This document shows positions 1-9,680 of a DNA stretch of 64,000 nt, piece by piece. Location of the stretch: the NCBI GenBank assembly GCA_020081605.1, contig JAHREC010000018.1, forward strand, positions 3,968,001 through 4,032,000. The letters are read 5' to 3'. Position 1 is the stretch's first letter; each line of letters starts with the position of its first letter. Position numbers and translations under genes: made by a program. Origin of the DNA: Albifimbria verrucaria (taxonomy: Eukaryota; Ascomycota; Sordariomycetes; Hypocreales; Stachybotryaceae). A model generated the notes under the pieces. It made no database searches and was not told the DNA's origin. It was given only the letters and a program-made list of their open reading frames with translations.

Positions 1-1208
1 TTGACGTTACCTACTACCTAAGGTAGCGAGCTGAGGTGCCGGTGCTTCCTTCGTGCCTTCCTCGGCCTGCCTGTGCCCCAGCCCCATACGGAGTGCAACT
101 GGTGTACAAAAACGGTTGGCTCGGATCAATCAGGGAACAGATGCAAGGTACTACCTGGTACTGACCAACACCCAACATCTCAGGCAGAAAAGGCCCTGTA
201 GACGATGAGTTGGGGTCTCTGTGGGTATCTAGTATCAGCAAACGATAGAAACCGAGATAACTCCTACGTTACGTGTTCCAAGGCTTCAGGGCATTCTCTC
301 CCAAAAGACAGGGACCATGGACTCAAGAGGGCCAACGTGTCTCCTTTTAGGGGTACCGCCAGTATAGAAATCGTCTACTTCTAATTTATTACTCATTATC
401 ATTTATTGTTCTCTAGAGGTAGCTGCCCTGACAGTAAATGCATGTCTACATCCAGTAATCCAGTTGAGGCTCATTTTGCACTTCACAATTGTCGCATCGC
501 GTGAATTACACTGATGCTTAGTACGGAGTATCTACATTGGTGCAGATCTCCAGCTGCGCTGTTTTCTTCTAGCTCGCAACGGTAAAAGATCTAGAAGTGC
601 TTGGCGCTTGGTGCACGTTCTACGCAAAGCAACACTACTGTCAGGGCCAAGAAGGGGGTGACACTGCTATCCGCGTATCCGGTTATCTGGGCACAATCAC
701 CACCTATGAAGATGTTTTGGATTATGCCACAAAGCGGCAAGCTCATTGATTTTTCTTCTTTCTCTGTAAGGACCTATTCTTACAAATTGAAGCCTCTAGT
801 TCATCCTCTCCTCCAATTGATATTCACCAAGCATAAGAGGCTCGCCTGCATATATGTTGTTTCTTCCTCTGTCATCCATCATCGCCACTATGCTTTCCAT
901 CACGCAACAGTTACTATGCCTCTAACAGCTTCTTTCACAAGCATGGCCGCTTCACGAGTTTCAAAGGCACCTGGGTCATTGTTCATTTAATCAATTGTTG
1001 TTTCTTGGGCCCTGTATTGGCCAGTACCAGCCGCTTCTGGCATCTCTATCCAGTTTTACATGCAGTATACAATCATAAATGCGCCATGCCGTCTTTCCTT
1101 TGGATGCGTCCTTCAGTGCAAATTCCCAAATACGCCTTGTATCCATGATTATACCGCCAAACCGTACGCCAAACATGTGTTAAAGCAAAAATGTCCTGTC
1201 ATGCTCAT
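1..1208. other. Intergenic, left window edge; no gene seen
   Basis: No open frame here resembles a known family, and none has convincing splice structure. The right part lies just beyond the CDC6 stop codon and should hold its 3' UTR and polyadenylation signals (AT-rich patches near 370-420 and 1060-1080). Scattered AGGTA/TACCT words near 10-25 and 150-165 match the palindromic words found in other intergenic tracts of this window. Confidence 0.5.
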
Positions 1209-3071
1209 TTAATCCAACGCGTCTCCGCTCAGAATGCTCTTCAGAATACCAGCGCCCACACCCTCTGCAACGGTGGCAATCTCCTTCTCACCAACACAGC
1301 TGGCGATGCGCTTCTCATCACCACTTAGCTGTGTGCTCTTGCGTCCTCGCTTTGAGGGTGTGCCAGGGGCTACGAAGCTGCCATTCTTCCCATCCACAGC
1401 GTTCACGAGTCCCAAGGTCTCCAGGCTGCTAACCACCTCCCTAAACTCAGAGCTCGACAACGGATGCAGAACTGAGTCCCGCACGCACAAGCGGCAGTAT
1501 GTGTCGAAGAGCACCTTGACTGTTGGTGCCAGGGTCTGCGACTTCGAGGGGTAATGGGTGTACCATTAGCCAACTTAGCTGCAGCCTTGCTTCTGTTTTC
1601 GTATGCCACGAGGGCGCACAAGGCAGCCCGTTGCTGAAGGTTAAGGGCCTTGAGGCGCTGCGCGGTTCCGTTGCTAAAAGCAGCAGCAGTGACCTTGTTC
1701 AGATGGCTGATGGATGCTCTTGGTGCCGTTTCCGCAGTCAGTCCATTGAGGAGGCCGTCATGACCTGGACAATGCTCCTCGGTCCTGACTTGGCCCTGTT
1801 CATGTTCTCGCCGAGAGGTCTCTTGGAGGGGTCATCAACAAAAGCTTCTCCCGAGCCTCATCTTCGTGCTTCGACTTCGTTTCTGTCTCAATCAAGTCGA
1901 GAGCTCGTCGACATATCTCAAATGCCTTGCGCAAGTCACCCGTTTGGCTTGAGACCTTGCGAGAGCAAAGTTCGATGGCAGCAGGGTGGATGAAGGGTAC
2001 CCAGCCCTCCTTTCCACCTTCAGGCACCAGAGACTTGAGTCTTGTTGTGATGATGTTCTTGACTTGCGCAGCGGTATACGGAAGGAACGATAGAAGCTCA
2101 GGTCGGAGATTCTTGGACTTGAGGCGGGGAGAAGACGGTCGGTAAGATCAAGGGCGTTGGCAATGCCAACTAGGACAAGCCGCGATGGCTTCTGAAGCGA
2201 CCACTCGAATAACCTGTACAGGCTCTCGAGGCCCATGGTGAGGATGTGATCGATTTCGTCCAACGTCACCAGGTAGGTGGTAGATGATTCCGCCTTGGGA
2301 CAGAATGTGTCTCGTAGTGCCGCAACAGCATCGGATTCATTCATGTCGCCGTCCTGACCCAGCTCGACAAGTAGCGTGTTGTAAAGGTCCTTTGATGACT
2401 TGATGCTCATGCAGTTGATATATGCGGACCGGACATCCTCCTGGCTTGCACATTCCTTGATCATCTGGCTGACCATGGCACTCTTTCCCGTGCCGGGAGG
2501 ACCGCTCACGTATAGGCAGCCATAGGGGTTGCAGACGAGCAACGGCCCAGAAACTTAACGAGCTGCTCTCGCTCCGTCTCTCTGCCCACCAACTGGCCAG
2601 CTTCTGATCCTCGGGCGAAGAGCTGTCGTGCTGAGTGGTATACTGTCTGAATAGTGCTAGGTGACGACGGTGTCGCAGCCGAGTGAGGTGTCATTCGCTT
2701 GAAAAGTTTGCCTGCTGACATGACTGCATGCCGCGGTGTGGTGGGCCAGCTAGAGAATGCATCTCGATGTCTGGGCGTGGAGGGCGTAACGGGAGCTGGT
2801 TTCTTGGGTGTTTGAGAAATGGATGAGGTGCGTTGTCTCTTGACGGGAACATCGTCAAGCTCAAGCTCGACCTCATCCTCAATGACCTCGAGGGGGTTCG
2901 GTTCTCGTCGTTGAACTCGACAAAAGTACAGCTTCGGGACTTTTTGCTAGGTGATTCAGATACGCCTGCAATGAGGGAAGGCGTTAGTGATAAGTGCAGG
3001 CAGCTTTGGGTTAAGGACTCACCAAGCTCGACCACCAGCCGCGTCCTCTTTCCGAGAGTTGAAGCAGCCAT
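1209..3071 (-). CDS. CDC6: CDC6, replication licensing AAA+ ATPase
   Basis: CDC6 works with ORC at replication origins to load the MCM2-7 helicase in G1 and acts in the nucleus. Exon 1 is 3071-3023 and exon 2 is 2965-1209, with a 57 bp intron. After frame repair the protein is about 603 aa, the usual size. The N-terminal third is basic and rich in SP/TP sites (candidate CDK sites). The AAA+ core shows Walker A GPPGTGKSA, Walker B TLDEIDHIL, sensor 1 VGIANALDLTDR and sensor 2 GDLRKAFEICRRAL. The C-terminus (about 1209-1510) is a winged-helix domain. The start follows AATGGCTGC context. The frame breaks at G runs 1547-1550, 1828-1831, 2126-2129, 2525-2528 and 2892-2896, each repaired by one extra C on the coding strand, plus one break not placed exactly between about 1740 and 1800. 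Orc1 is the nearest alternative, but the length and lack of a BAH domain favour CDC6. It is divergent from the TspO gene. Confidence 0.93.
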
Positions 3072-3891
3072 TGCAGCGTACTGTACTGGGTTCTTTCCGA
3101 CAGGCAATTAAAACAAATATGGGAAGGTAAAACGTCTGAGCTTGCTGTCTCGATCTCTGGTGGATTGCTGCAATTAATAATTAAAACGTGAAGGTGAAAG
3201 CAAGGCGTTGCTAGTTGTCGTGAAATGGAGAGAGAAAGAATTGAAGAGCCAGGTACCTAGGTGAAGGTACCGTGAGCTGGATATAGCCGCGCGCCACGAT
3301 CTTTGCAGCGAGCGGAGCGTGTCTTGACGCGTTTGGGGACGCGACGGCGTCGCGAAATCAATTAAAACCCACCGTGGCACCCGTGGCACCCGTGGCTCGT
3401 GCGTGGCTTGGCTCCTGGACAACCACTCCCGCGACCACGTCCCACCGCGCCAGCTGTCAGGGGTATCCATTGGTTGCCCTGAGATTGTGATGAAATTGAT
3501 GAGGTGGGATGCAACCAGCGGCGCCCATCATTGGCCGTGACAAAGACATTGGTTATGAGCTTGAGGGCTTTCTGATTCTCACCTATGGATGCGTAAGTTT
3601 GCACTTGAAATCTCAATGCGAACACAGAGAAACTTGGACTGAGGTGCCTAATTAAACAGGCGCGGAATCTGCCGTCTTCACGTGCTTTGGCTAACCCTCA
3701 TTTGTCATTCGGTTATTACGTCATGCTAGTTGGCGGCCATGGAACTGTCGGCAATCAATCGCAGTCGTCGTATGTCTCCGTAGAAACAGGTTTACACCGT
3801 AGCCAAGTAAAACTCCCATCAACTCCTTCTGCGTGTTGAAAACCTACCTCTGAATAATCTCAGGTGAATTCTTCACGTCGCGCAACTCACA
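3072..3891. promoter_or_regulatory. Divergent promoter region, CDC6 / TspO
   Basis: This 820 bp gap separates the CDC6 start (-) from the TspO start (+) and must contain both promoters. It holds an ACGCGT box and a CGCGAAA box near 3327-3357, a short CCGTGGCAC direct repeat at 3372-3396, and an AGGTACCTAGG-like palindromic word near 3250. No separate gene is visible. Confidence 0.6.
3327..3357. promoter_or_regulatory. Candidate MBF/SBF (MCB + SCB-like) sites
   Basis: ACGCGT lies at 3327-3332, an ACGCGA variant follows at about 3339-3344, and CGCGAAA lies at 3351-3357, some 250-290 bp upstream of the CDC6 start. MBF and SBF bind ACGCGT and CNCGAAA in fungi, and CDC6 is a classic G1/S target. 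Single ACGCGT words also occur elsewhere in the window, so function is inferred from the cluster and the neighbouring gene. Confidence 0.4.
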
Positions 3892-4606
3892 ATGACGACC
3901 TACATCCCTTCCATCACCATTCCGACCGCGGTTTTCCAGAACCAGGCTGCGTCGATTCTCCTCCCGGTGACCCTGGGCCTTGCCGTTGGCTACACCACTG
4001 GACGTGAGCATTCCCCATGCCGACATCTAATGCCGCATCGCTCTGTATCTAGAAACTGACCGACTCTTTTCCTACCATACATAGGCTCCCAGACCCAGAA
4101 GACGTACCTTTCGCTGCGACAGCCTCCTCTGAGGCCTCCACCATGGGTCTTCGGACCTGTCTGGACCGTACTATACGGGTAGGCCTCCCACAGCACCCTG
4201 CTCCGAAGCGATACCTCAAGACCCCGTTATTAACATGATTCCACAGCTTGATGGGTTATGCTGCTCATCGCGCGACCACCGCTGGCCTCTCCTCCTCGCC
4301 TCGCCCGAACAGGCTGCCTCGGCTAAGCAGGGCATGACTTTGTACACCCTCCAGCTCGTCCTGAACCTTGCCTGGATGCCCATCTTCTTCGGCGCACACC
4401 GACCTATCGAAGCTACCGTTGACATTGCCGCCCTTCTTGGTCTCAATGCCTATCTGACTTACGTCTGGAGCTCTGTTGACCAGGTCTCCACCTGGTGCCA
4501 GGTTCCCTACCTTGCCTGGCTCAGCTTCGCGACCTACCTGTCTGCCGGTGTTGGATATCTCAACAACTGGGACCTCAAGAGCGGCCAGGGTCGTAAGGAT
4601 CTGTAG
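3892..4606 (+). CDS. TspO/MBR family membrane protein
   Basis: Translocator proteins of this family are five-helix membrane proteins that bind porphyrins and sterols; in eukaryotes they sit in the outer mitochondrial or ER membrane. Exons are 3892-4003, 4085-4178 and 4247-4606, giving about 188 aa after repair, close to the family length. The loop 1/helix 2 signature PPPWVFGPVWTVLY spans the exon 2/3 junction. Later segments show NLAWMPIFFG and the helix-5 type motif LAWLSFATYLSAGVGYLNNW, typical of TspO (W..F......N). One base is missing around 4290-4310 in a CTCCTC stretch, which splits exon 3 into two frames. The start at 3892 was chosen because it opens a frame running to a good donor (GTGAGC) at 4004. 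It shares a promoter region with CDC6, but no functional link is implied. Confidence 0.88.
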
Positions 4607-4898
4607 ACTCAGCATGCGCTGCGGACGGGCGAACCATGATATTTTCTGAGAGCCATCGACGAATGTACCAGATAAACTATTCACGTAATATTTCCAACTA
4701 TGTAGTAATGAAATCCACCTCGAATATAGTAATACATTCTATATTCATGAGTCTATGTATGCGCTGGACTCTACCGATTCCCAACCAGTTTTCCAGAGCA
4801 GAATTCACAAATCGTAACGCCAGTAAATGCTTCGAAAACGAGGCCTTGGCCAACACCAATGGATAGTTGCAGGTCTATGCTCTAATGATGGAGCGACC

Positions 4899-5946
4899 TT
4901 AATGAAGAGGAAAATTTCGTTTCAACCCGTCGTAAACCATGAAAATAAATGCCGAGCTAGGTGCTGCGCGGAGGCATGTAATCCCACAGCCCCGGTACAG
5001 GCCTCGAAGGCCATGCTGCTTCCAGAGGGCGACGCCCTCATTCCAAAATGTACGTCTCCCTTTAGTATCACCGATGGCCATAGTCTGCATACGAGACTTG
5101 ATCGTGTCGGCGGGGAAGAAAAGAAAGTTGTACGACACACCTGCTGATGCGCCGGCAACAGCTTGCTGCCAAAGGGGCAGAGGCTTGGACAAGACCTGCT
5201 GCTTCTCGTACTCAGAAGTCAATGATCGAGTCTTCAGTCGATAAAACGTGGTCGTAACTGTCTCCTTGGCGCCGAACCAGGCTGAGCAACCGCCAGCTTC
5301 CCGGATCAGGGTTCCAAGCTGGCCATGCCAGAAGCCCATGAAGCCCTCATGGCGAAAGATATCTCTAATGACAGGCAAGGGCCGAAGTGGTGCTCCAGGG
5401 CGGCCACCCGACACAGCAGGAGCCTGGATCTTGCACTTGACCAGCTCAATTGGCGTCAGGACAAAGGATGTAAATGCGCCCGAGAATGCGCCTGTAAGCC
5501 ACAATTGGGGCAGGGCAAGATCGCGATCGCGAGACGCCCACTTGGCCGTGTAGAGCACTTCGCGACCTGCGCTCTCAAACAAGAACAGGCTGCTTGTTTC
5601 GGCAGCAGCTCCTACAAGCGGGGCGCTGATGCCACGGTACAGCCCCAAGAAACCATCGGCTTTTATAGCTTGTCGGAAGCAGTCAATTGCACCCTTGTAC
5701 TGCAGTGGGAGGTGGTCGGGTTGGCTCTGGAGTCGCACTTTGACCGTATCGAAGGGATACTCGATGTACTTGCCGACGATACCGGCGATCTGGTGTACGT
5801 TAGCATCATGTAAAACGCGAACAAAGCAATTGACATACCGATCCGTAAAGGATGTCCTCTGTGGCCTCGACCAAGGCAGTCTTTCCTTTCAGCGCGAGGC
5901 GGGAAGGGGAGGCGGAGGCCTCAGCAAGTATAGGTCCTGGCTCCAT
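4899..5946 (-). CDS. ORT1: Mitochondrial ornithine carrier (ORT1/ARG-13 type)
   Basis: This mitochondrial inner-membrane carrier exports ornithine made in the matrix to the cytosol for arginine synthesis, exchanging it for protons or basic amino acids. Exons are 5946-5839 and 5789-4899, giving 332 aa with no frameshift. Three carrier repeats are visible. Their signatures are [12 protein letters not shown] (repeat 1), [11 protein letters not shown] (repeat 2) and [13 protein letters not shown] (repeat 3). The terminal region [24 protein letters not shown] is the usual carrier end (GxxxxxxRAxPxxAxxFxxYE). The glycine/arginine-rich matrix loops and the repeat 2 sequence fit the ORT1/ARG-13 subfamily. 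A carnitine/acylcarnitine carrier is the nearest alternative. It is one of only four intact genes in the window. Confidence 0.85.
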
Positions 5947-6516
5947 GATCGGAGCCTAAGGATTGGGCGCGGGCGCAGGCAGGCAAGCACGATGATATCA
6001 GTAGATTGACTGACTTGAAGGGCTCCGGCCAACGTCTCTGCCCCTCGTACTCCGGTCAGGAAGCAGACTGACCAGAGGCGAAGTCAACGCGACCAGGCAG
6101 GGTGGGTTGTTGAATAAGGACTGTTTGGCTCGTGCTACTAGTCGAGGAGTTTTGAAGGATGGAGGGAGCGCGGGGCACCGCAGCGCATCTTGTACGCCAC
6201 ACCGTTACCGATACCGGTCGCAGGAAGCAGGTTGCAAGCGTGCGGGTGCAGTGCGCTTGCGTCAGTGGTTGCTGCTCATGCGTAAAGAGCGAAATATTGT
6301 CAAGGGGCCGGGAGGAGGTGAAGTGGAGGCGGCAATTGAGAAATATCTTGTGACATGGCAGGCGGATGTAACGAGGGCAATGCAAAAGACGGTCAGGGCT
6401 GGAGAGTGGAGAGAAAATCTTTTAATCTCATCTTATCAATCAGTACACGATTTTTTCGACAGAGTACATCCCGACCACGCCAGAAGTGATGCGTCATCGA
6501 GGTACCTTAGGTACAT

Positions 6517-6523
6517 GACTCAC
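6517..6523. promoter_or_regulatory. Candidate CPC1/GCN4 site upstream of ORT1
   Basis: TGACTCA, the optimal Gcn4/CPC-1 cross-pathway control element, lies about 570 bp upstream of the ornithine carrier start. Arginine pathway genes are known cross-pathway targets. A heptamer like this can occur by chance, so the assignment is weak. Confidence 0.3.
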
Positions 6524-6800
6524 AGCGGGGACCGGCCGGTTACCTCATCTAGGGGCCCATGGCCGATGGCACAGCTTCTAGCGCCGCAGTTTAGTCAAAC
6601 CTTCTCCAAATACCCCGGGAAGAAGGAAGCGGCGGATAGTCGGCAGTCAAAGCTGCTTCGAAGCTTTGTGCGTCCATGCTTGACGTTCACTGCTGCAGTA
6701 CCATGAATCAAGCCTTTTAGCTCCGGGAACTTTTGTCTGTCAGATGCTTGAATCGCCTTGACTCGAGCGGGTGGCCGAGCGCAAGCCGGATATCCAGATG

Positions 6801-6828
6801 TTCACAGTTCACAGTTCACAGTTCACAG
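6801..6828. repeat. (TTCACAG)4 tandem heptamer
   Basis: There are four exact copies of TTCACAG in the gap between ORT1 and SHR3. No function is evident. Confidence 0.9.
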
Positions 6829-6977
6829 GAGAGGTGGGCAGGGGCCCGTGTACAGATTTACGGCAAAGTGTTAGATGTTTATGAGATAACATACACGTCC
6901 ATGAACCCATTCCGTACTCGGCCTTGACAACGGGAAAGATGCCGTGAGGCAATTCGCTTCAAGAGGCTTGTGCGCAC

Positions 6978-7683
6978 TCACTGCTTCTTCTTCTGCGAAG
7001 CCTTGCCGGATGAAGCGGCTTCCTTCTTCTCCTCCTCCCTCTCGTCGTCCGAGTCACGCTTCTCCGCGTACCACTGTCCTGCCTGGAGGACCAAAACGCC
7101 GACCAAGACAAGGGCGAGAATCGTGTTGCTAGCCGCCATAACCTTCAGACTGTCCTCGCGACCCAGGTATATCTCGCCAGGGCGGATCTCGTGAGTTTCC
7201 GCACCCTCAGCGTGCCAAACACCGGAGCTTACGGTGCGCAGTCCCTTGACAATGTTGGAGATGTAAACGGCGACGCCGATGAAGTAGAGGATCAGCGAGG
7301 CGCCGTCGAACAGGAAGTTGGCCTCGGTGGGGCGGAACAGCTTGAGGAACAGACCAAGGAAGCCGACGGTGACGATGATGTTGAGCAGTCGGCCGATGAG
7401 CGGCGGGGATTGGTGCATGAACTTCAAGTGCGTTTCCAGCTGGTCGTAGTAGCTATCCACCACGGGCTCCTTCGTCCACAGGAGGGGAAGTCATAGGGAA
7501 ACGAAGCGAAGAGGATGCCGAGGAAGAAACAGGTCGCTAGACGGCGCATCATTAGCAGGGTTCTAGGCGAGCGCGTATACCGCAGCAAGACTTACGCCCA
7601 ATGATCATAAAGGTCGCGAAGGAGTTGGAGCCACGGTAGTCCTTCGACTTGGTGGTCTTGGACCAATCGATGTAGGAGCTCAT
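6978..7683 (-). CDS. SHR3: SHR3, ER chaperone for amino-acid permeases
   Basis: SHR3 is an integral ER protein that prevents misfolding of amino-acid permeases and helps package them into COPII vesicles. Exons are 7683-7596 and 7536-6978, giving 215 aa after one repair, close to yeast Shr3 (210 aa). The N-terminus carries the first helix (FATFMIIG...FFLGILFASF) and the diagnostic FPYDFPLLWTKEPVVDSYYDQ region. Three more membrane segments follow (about residues 80-100, 105-125 and 160-180). A charged, Lys-rich cytosolic tail ends in KASQKKKQ. The G run at 7484-7487 lacks one base, which breaks the frame between FPYDF and LLWTKEP. The tail with repeated KKK/QKKK is consistent with ER retention and COPI contact. 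Confidence 0.92.
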
Positions 7684-8878
7684 TGTTGAGGTTGGTGGCT
7701 ATGCCAGGTAGTTTGACGGGATGCTGGGTCTGCGTGTACGCCAAAGGCCTTGTTGATCTGCGCAAAGGGCGAGCGAGAGCTATTGAAAGCGCTTCTAGCT
7801 TATCGTATCGAAGATTGACAGCCTACGTGGACGTGCAAAGATATTTGAAGCTTACGAACAAGCCTTGTTCAGATGTGGGAGAAGGATTCATGTGGGGAGA
7901 AAGAGGCTAAGCTGAATCCAGGCATTGTGAACTGTAGGGGTGCTTGGCGAAATCTCCAATCATGCCAACAGAAAAGGGAACGAAAAAGTGCCTAGCGCTG
8001 AGTTACCACCTTGCTGCAGCCTATGAAGGTCCAACCTACCTTCATATACATCGTTTGACTTGAAGATGGCAGACAGAATGCCTTGGAAGAAGAGCAGCAA
8101 GAAAAGTGATAATAATGATAATACTTAAAAACCATTACAGTCATAGAAACAAAATAAGAATGAGATGAGATGAAATCAAATTAGGCACTACTGTCACATA
8201 CAAAACCACAGGTACGGGATATGGACAGTTAACTTACCTCTTACAGCGCCCTCGAGGTGGTGGACGTCACTGTCTCGAGGCTGAAATGGGAGGCAGGCAA
8301 CGAAAAAGAAAACGGCGCTAGGCCGTTCACTTTTCGTGCTTTTCGTCCTCGCCGTTGTCTGTACAGCGGGAGCAGCAGCAGCAGAGCGCCCTGTAGCACA
8401 TGGGGCTTGCAGATCACATGCTAAACACGCGGTACTAATGAGACACGGCACCCTTTAAGATAGACCTGGTAGTTAACATGCCTTGTATACTCAATTGAAT
8501 GTTGCGCACTGTTTTCGCTTCCAATGGACAGAGCCAGGTGTTTTGATCTTCGTCACGATGTGCGTGGCCTCTGGCAGTGCGCAGCCCGTGCTGCGTCGGG
8601 GCGCACCTGAAATATTGGTTTGGCGACCGATTCGGTCAGAAACTAAGCCAATAATCACTGCAATTTATCCATCCTACAGACTCGCCCGCCAGCCGCATCC
8701 AACACCTCCCACCCAGGCTGCACACGAGCCGTTCAGGGTTCGCCTTTAATCCCCGTGGTCGCGGAAGCTCTGCTGTCAATCAATTCGCTCCCTGCGTGAG
8801 TATTGCGCCGGCTACCCGTCGCTTCGGTTCTGCATCCGTCCTTCCCGCACCGACAATCCGCAGCACGGCCCCGACAAG
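7684..8878. promoter_or_regulatory. Divergent promoter region, SHR3 / WSC gene
   Basis: About 1.2 kb lies between two divergent starts. An AT-rich stretch with TAATAATGATAAT words sits near 8100-8160. CCAAT-type words (for example near 8651) lie upstream of the WSC gene. No coding region is convincing. Confidence 0.5.
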
Positions 8879-9461
8879 ATGCGCACGCGCTTCAGCACCA
8901 TCGGCTCGCTCTTTGCGATCCTGACCCTCGTTGTCGTCGTCGCTGCCGCTCAGTCCAACGACAGCGTTCAAATCTGGGATGACTCCGACAAGTACAAGTT
9001 CTACGGCTGCTACAACGAGACGACCAACATCGAGGGCTCTGCCCAGACGCGCGCCCTGAGCGATGGCATCAACGAGGTCAAGGAGGGCGAGATGACGGTT
9101 CCCATGTGCCTGGCCTTCTGCAGTGGAGGCCGCACCGAGTATCGATACGCAGGACTGGAGTATTCACGGTAGGTCTTGGCTCGGCAAAGAGTCAGGGGTC
9201 TCACCACGCAGGCAGTTGAGCTAACAATCTATCCGCGCTTTCAGGGAATGCTGGTGTGGACAGGTTCTTGCTGGAATTGCGGCGAAACTCGGCGACGACG
9301 AGTGCAATTTCCCTTGTGACGGAGATAACAGCACAGCCTGCGGTGGTGCTTTGAAGTTGAGTGTTTATCGAATCGACGACAGCATAGCTAGCGGGATCAG
9401 CGCGTCAAAAGCCTGGGCTGCCTTCGGCGTCGTGCTGGCACTTCTTCTGCAAAGTATGTAA
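8879..9461 (+). CDS. Secreted WSC-domain protein, probably GPI-anchored
   Basis: WSC domains are small carbohydrate-binding modules with eight cysteines, found in cell-wall stress sensors and secreted wall proteins. Exons are 8879-9168 and 9245-9461, giving 168 aa with the frame intact. A clear signal peptide occupies residues 1-24 (SLFAILTLVVVVAAA, cleavage after AAA). One WSC domain follows, from FYGCYNET through the diagnostic ECWCGQ to ACGGALKLSVY. The C-terminus is a hydrophobic tail (AAFGVVLALLLQSM) after a small-residue stretch. This fits a GPI signal better than a sensor membrane span, because there is no cytoplasmic tail. It is therefore probably not a WSC1-type signalling sensor. 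The gene converges with REV1, with 219 bp between stop codons. Confidence 0.85.
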
Positions 9462-9680
9462 CGGGATTATGCTTTTAAATGTATATCTATTTCGCCTTTA
9501 TTTGACAATGCTCAAGTATTCGCGGTTGTATATCGTCTGGCGGGAAAGAATTGCCTAGAATCAGCTATACTGGGTCATGTCCCAGGCATGATTATATCAT
9601 TAATTATATTCAATGTTAATCATATTCCTTCAGCCTTATTCGAACAGTGGTATCTCCAAAACAAAATGTCGTGTTACACA

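Larger units (their letters stand above)
5947..6977. promoter_or_regulatory. ORT1 upstream region and SHR3 3' flank
   Basis: No gene is recognised in this gap. Its left part is the ORT1 promoter on the minus strand. It contains TGACTCA at 6517-6523, a (TTCACAG)4 repeat at 6801-6828, and an AGGTACCTTAGGTAC word at about 6501-6515. The right end lies just beyond the SHR3 stop codon. Confidence 0.5.

Noticed and set aside
1209..3071. CDC6 as a pseudogene
   Set aside because: Six repairs restore a complete 603-residue protein with all motifs, and the same defect hits many essential genes.
3685..3700. CTAACCCT word that could be a telomerase RNA template
   Set aside because: Only about one repeat unit long and in a promoter region without other RNA features.
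6768..6830. GTGGCCGAGCGC, similar to a tRNA A-box
   Set aside because: The downstream sequence is a TTCACAG tandem repeat with no T-arm and no acceptor pairing.
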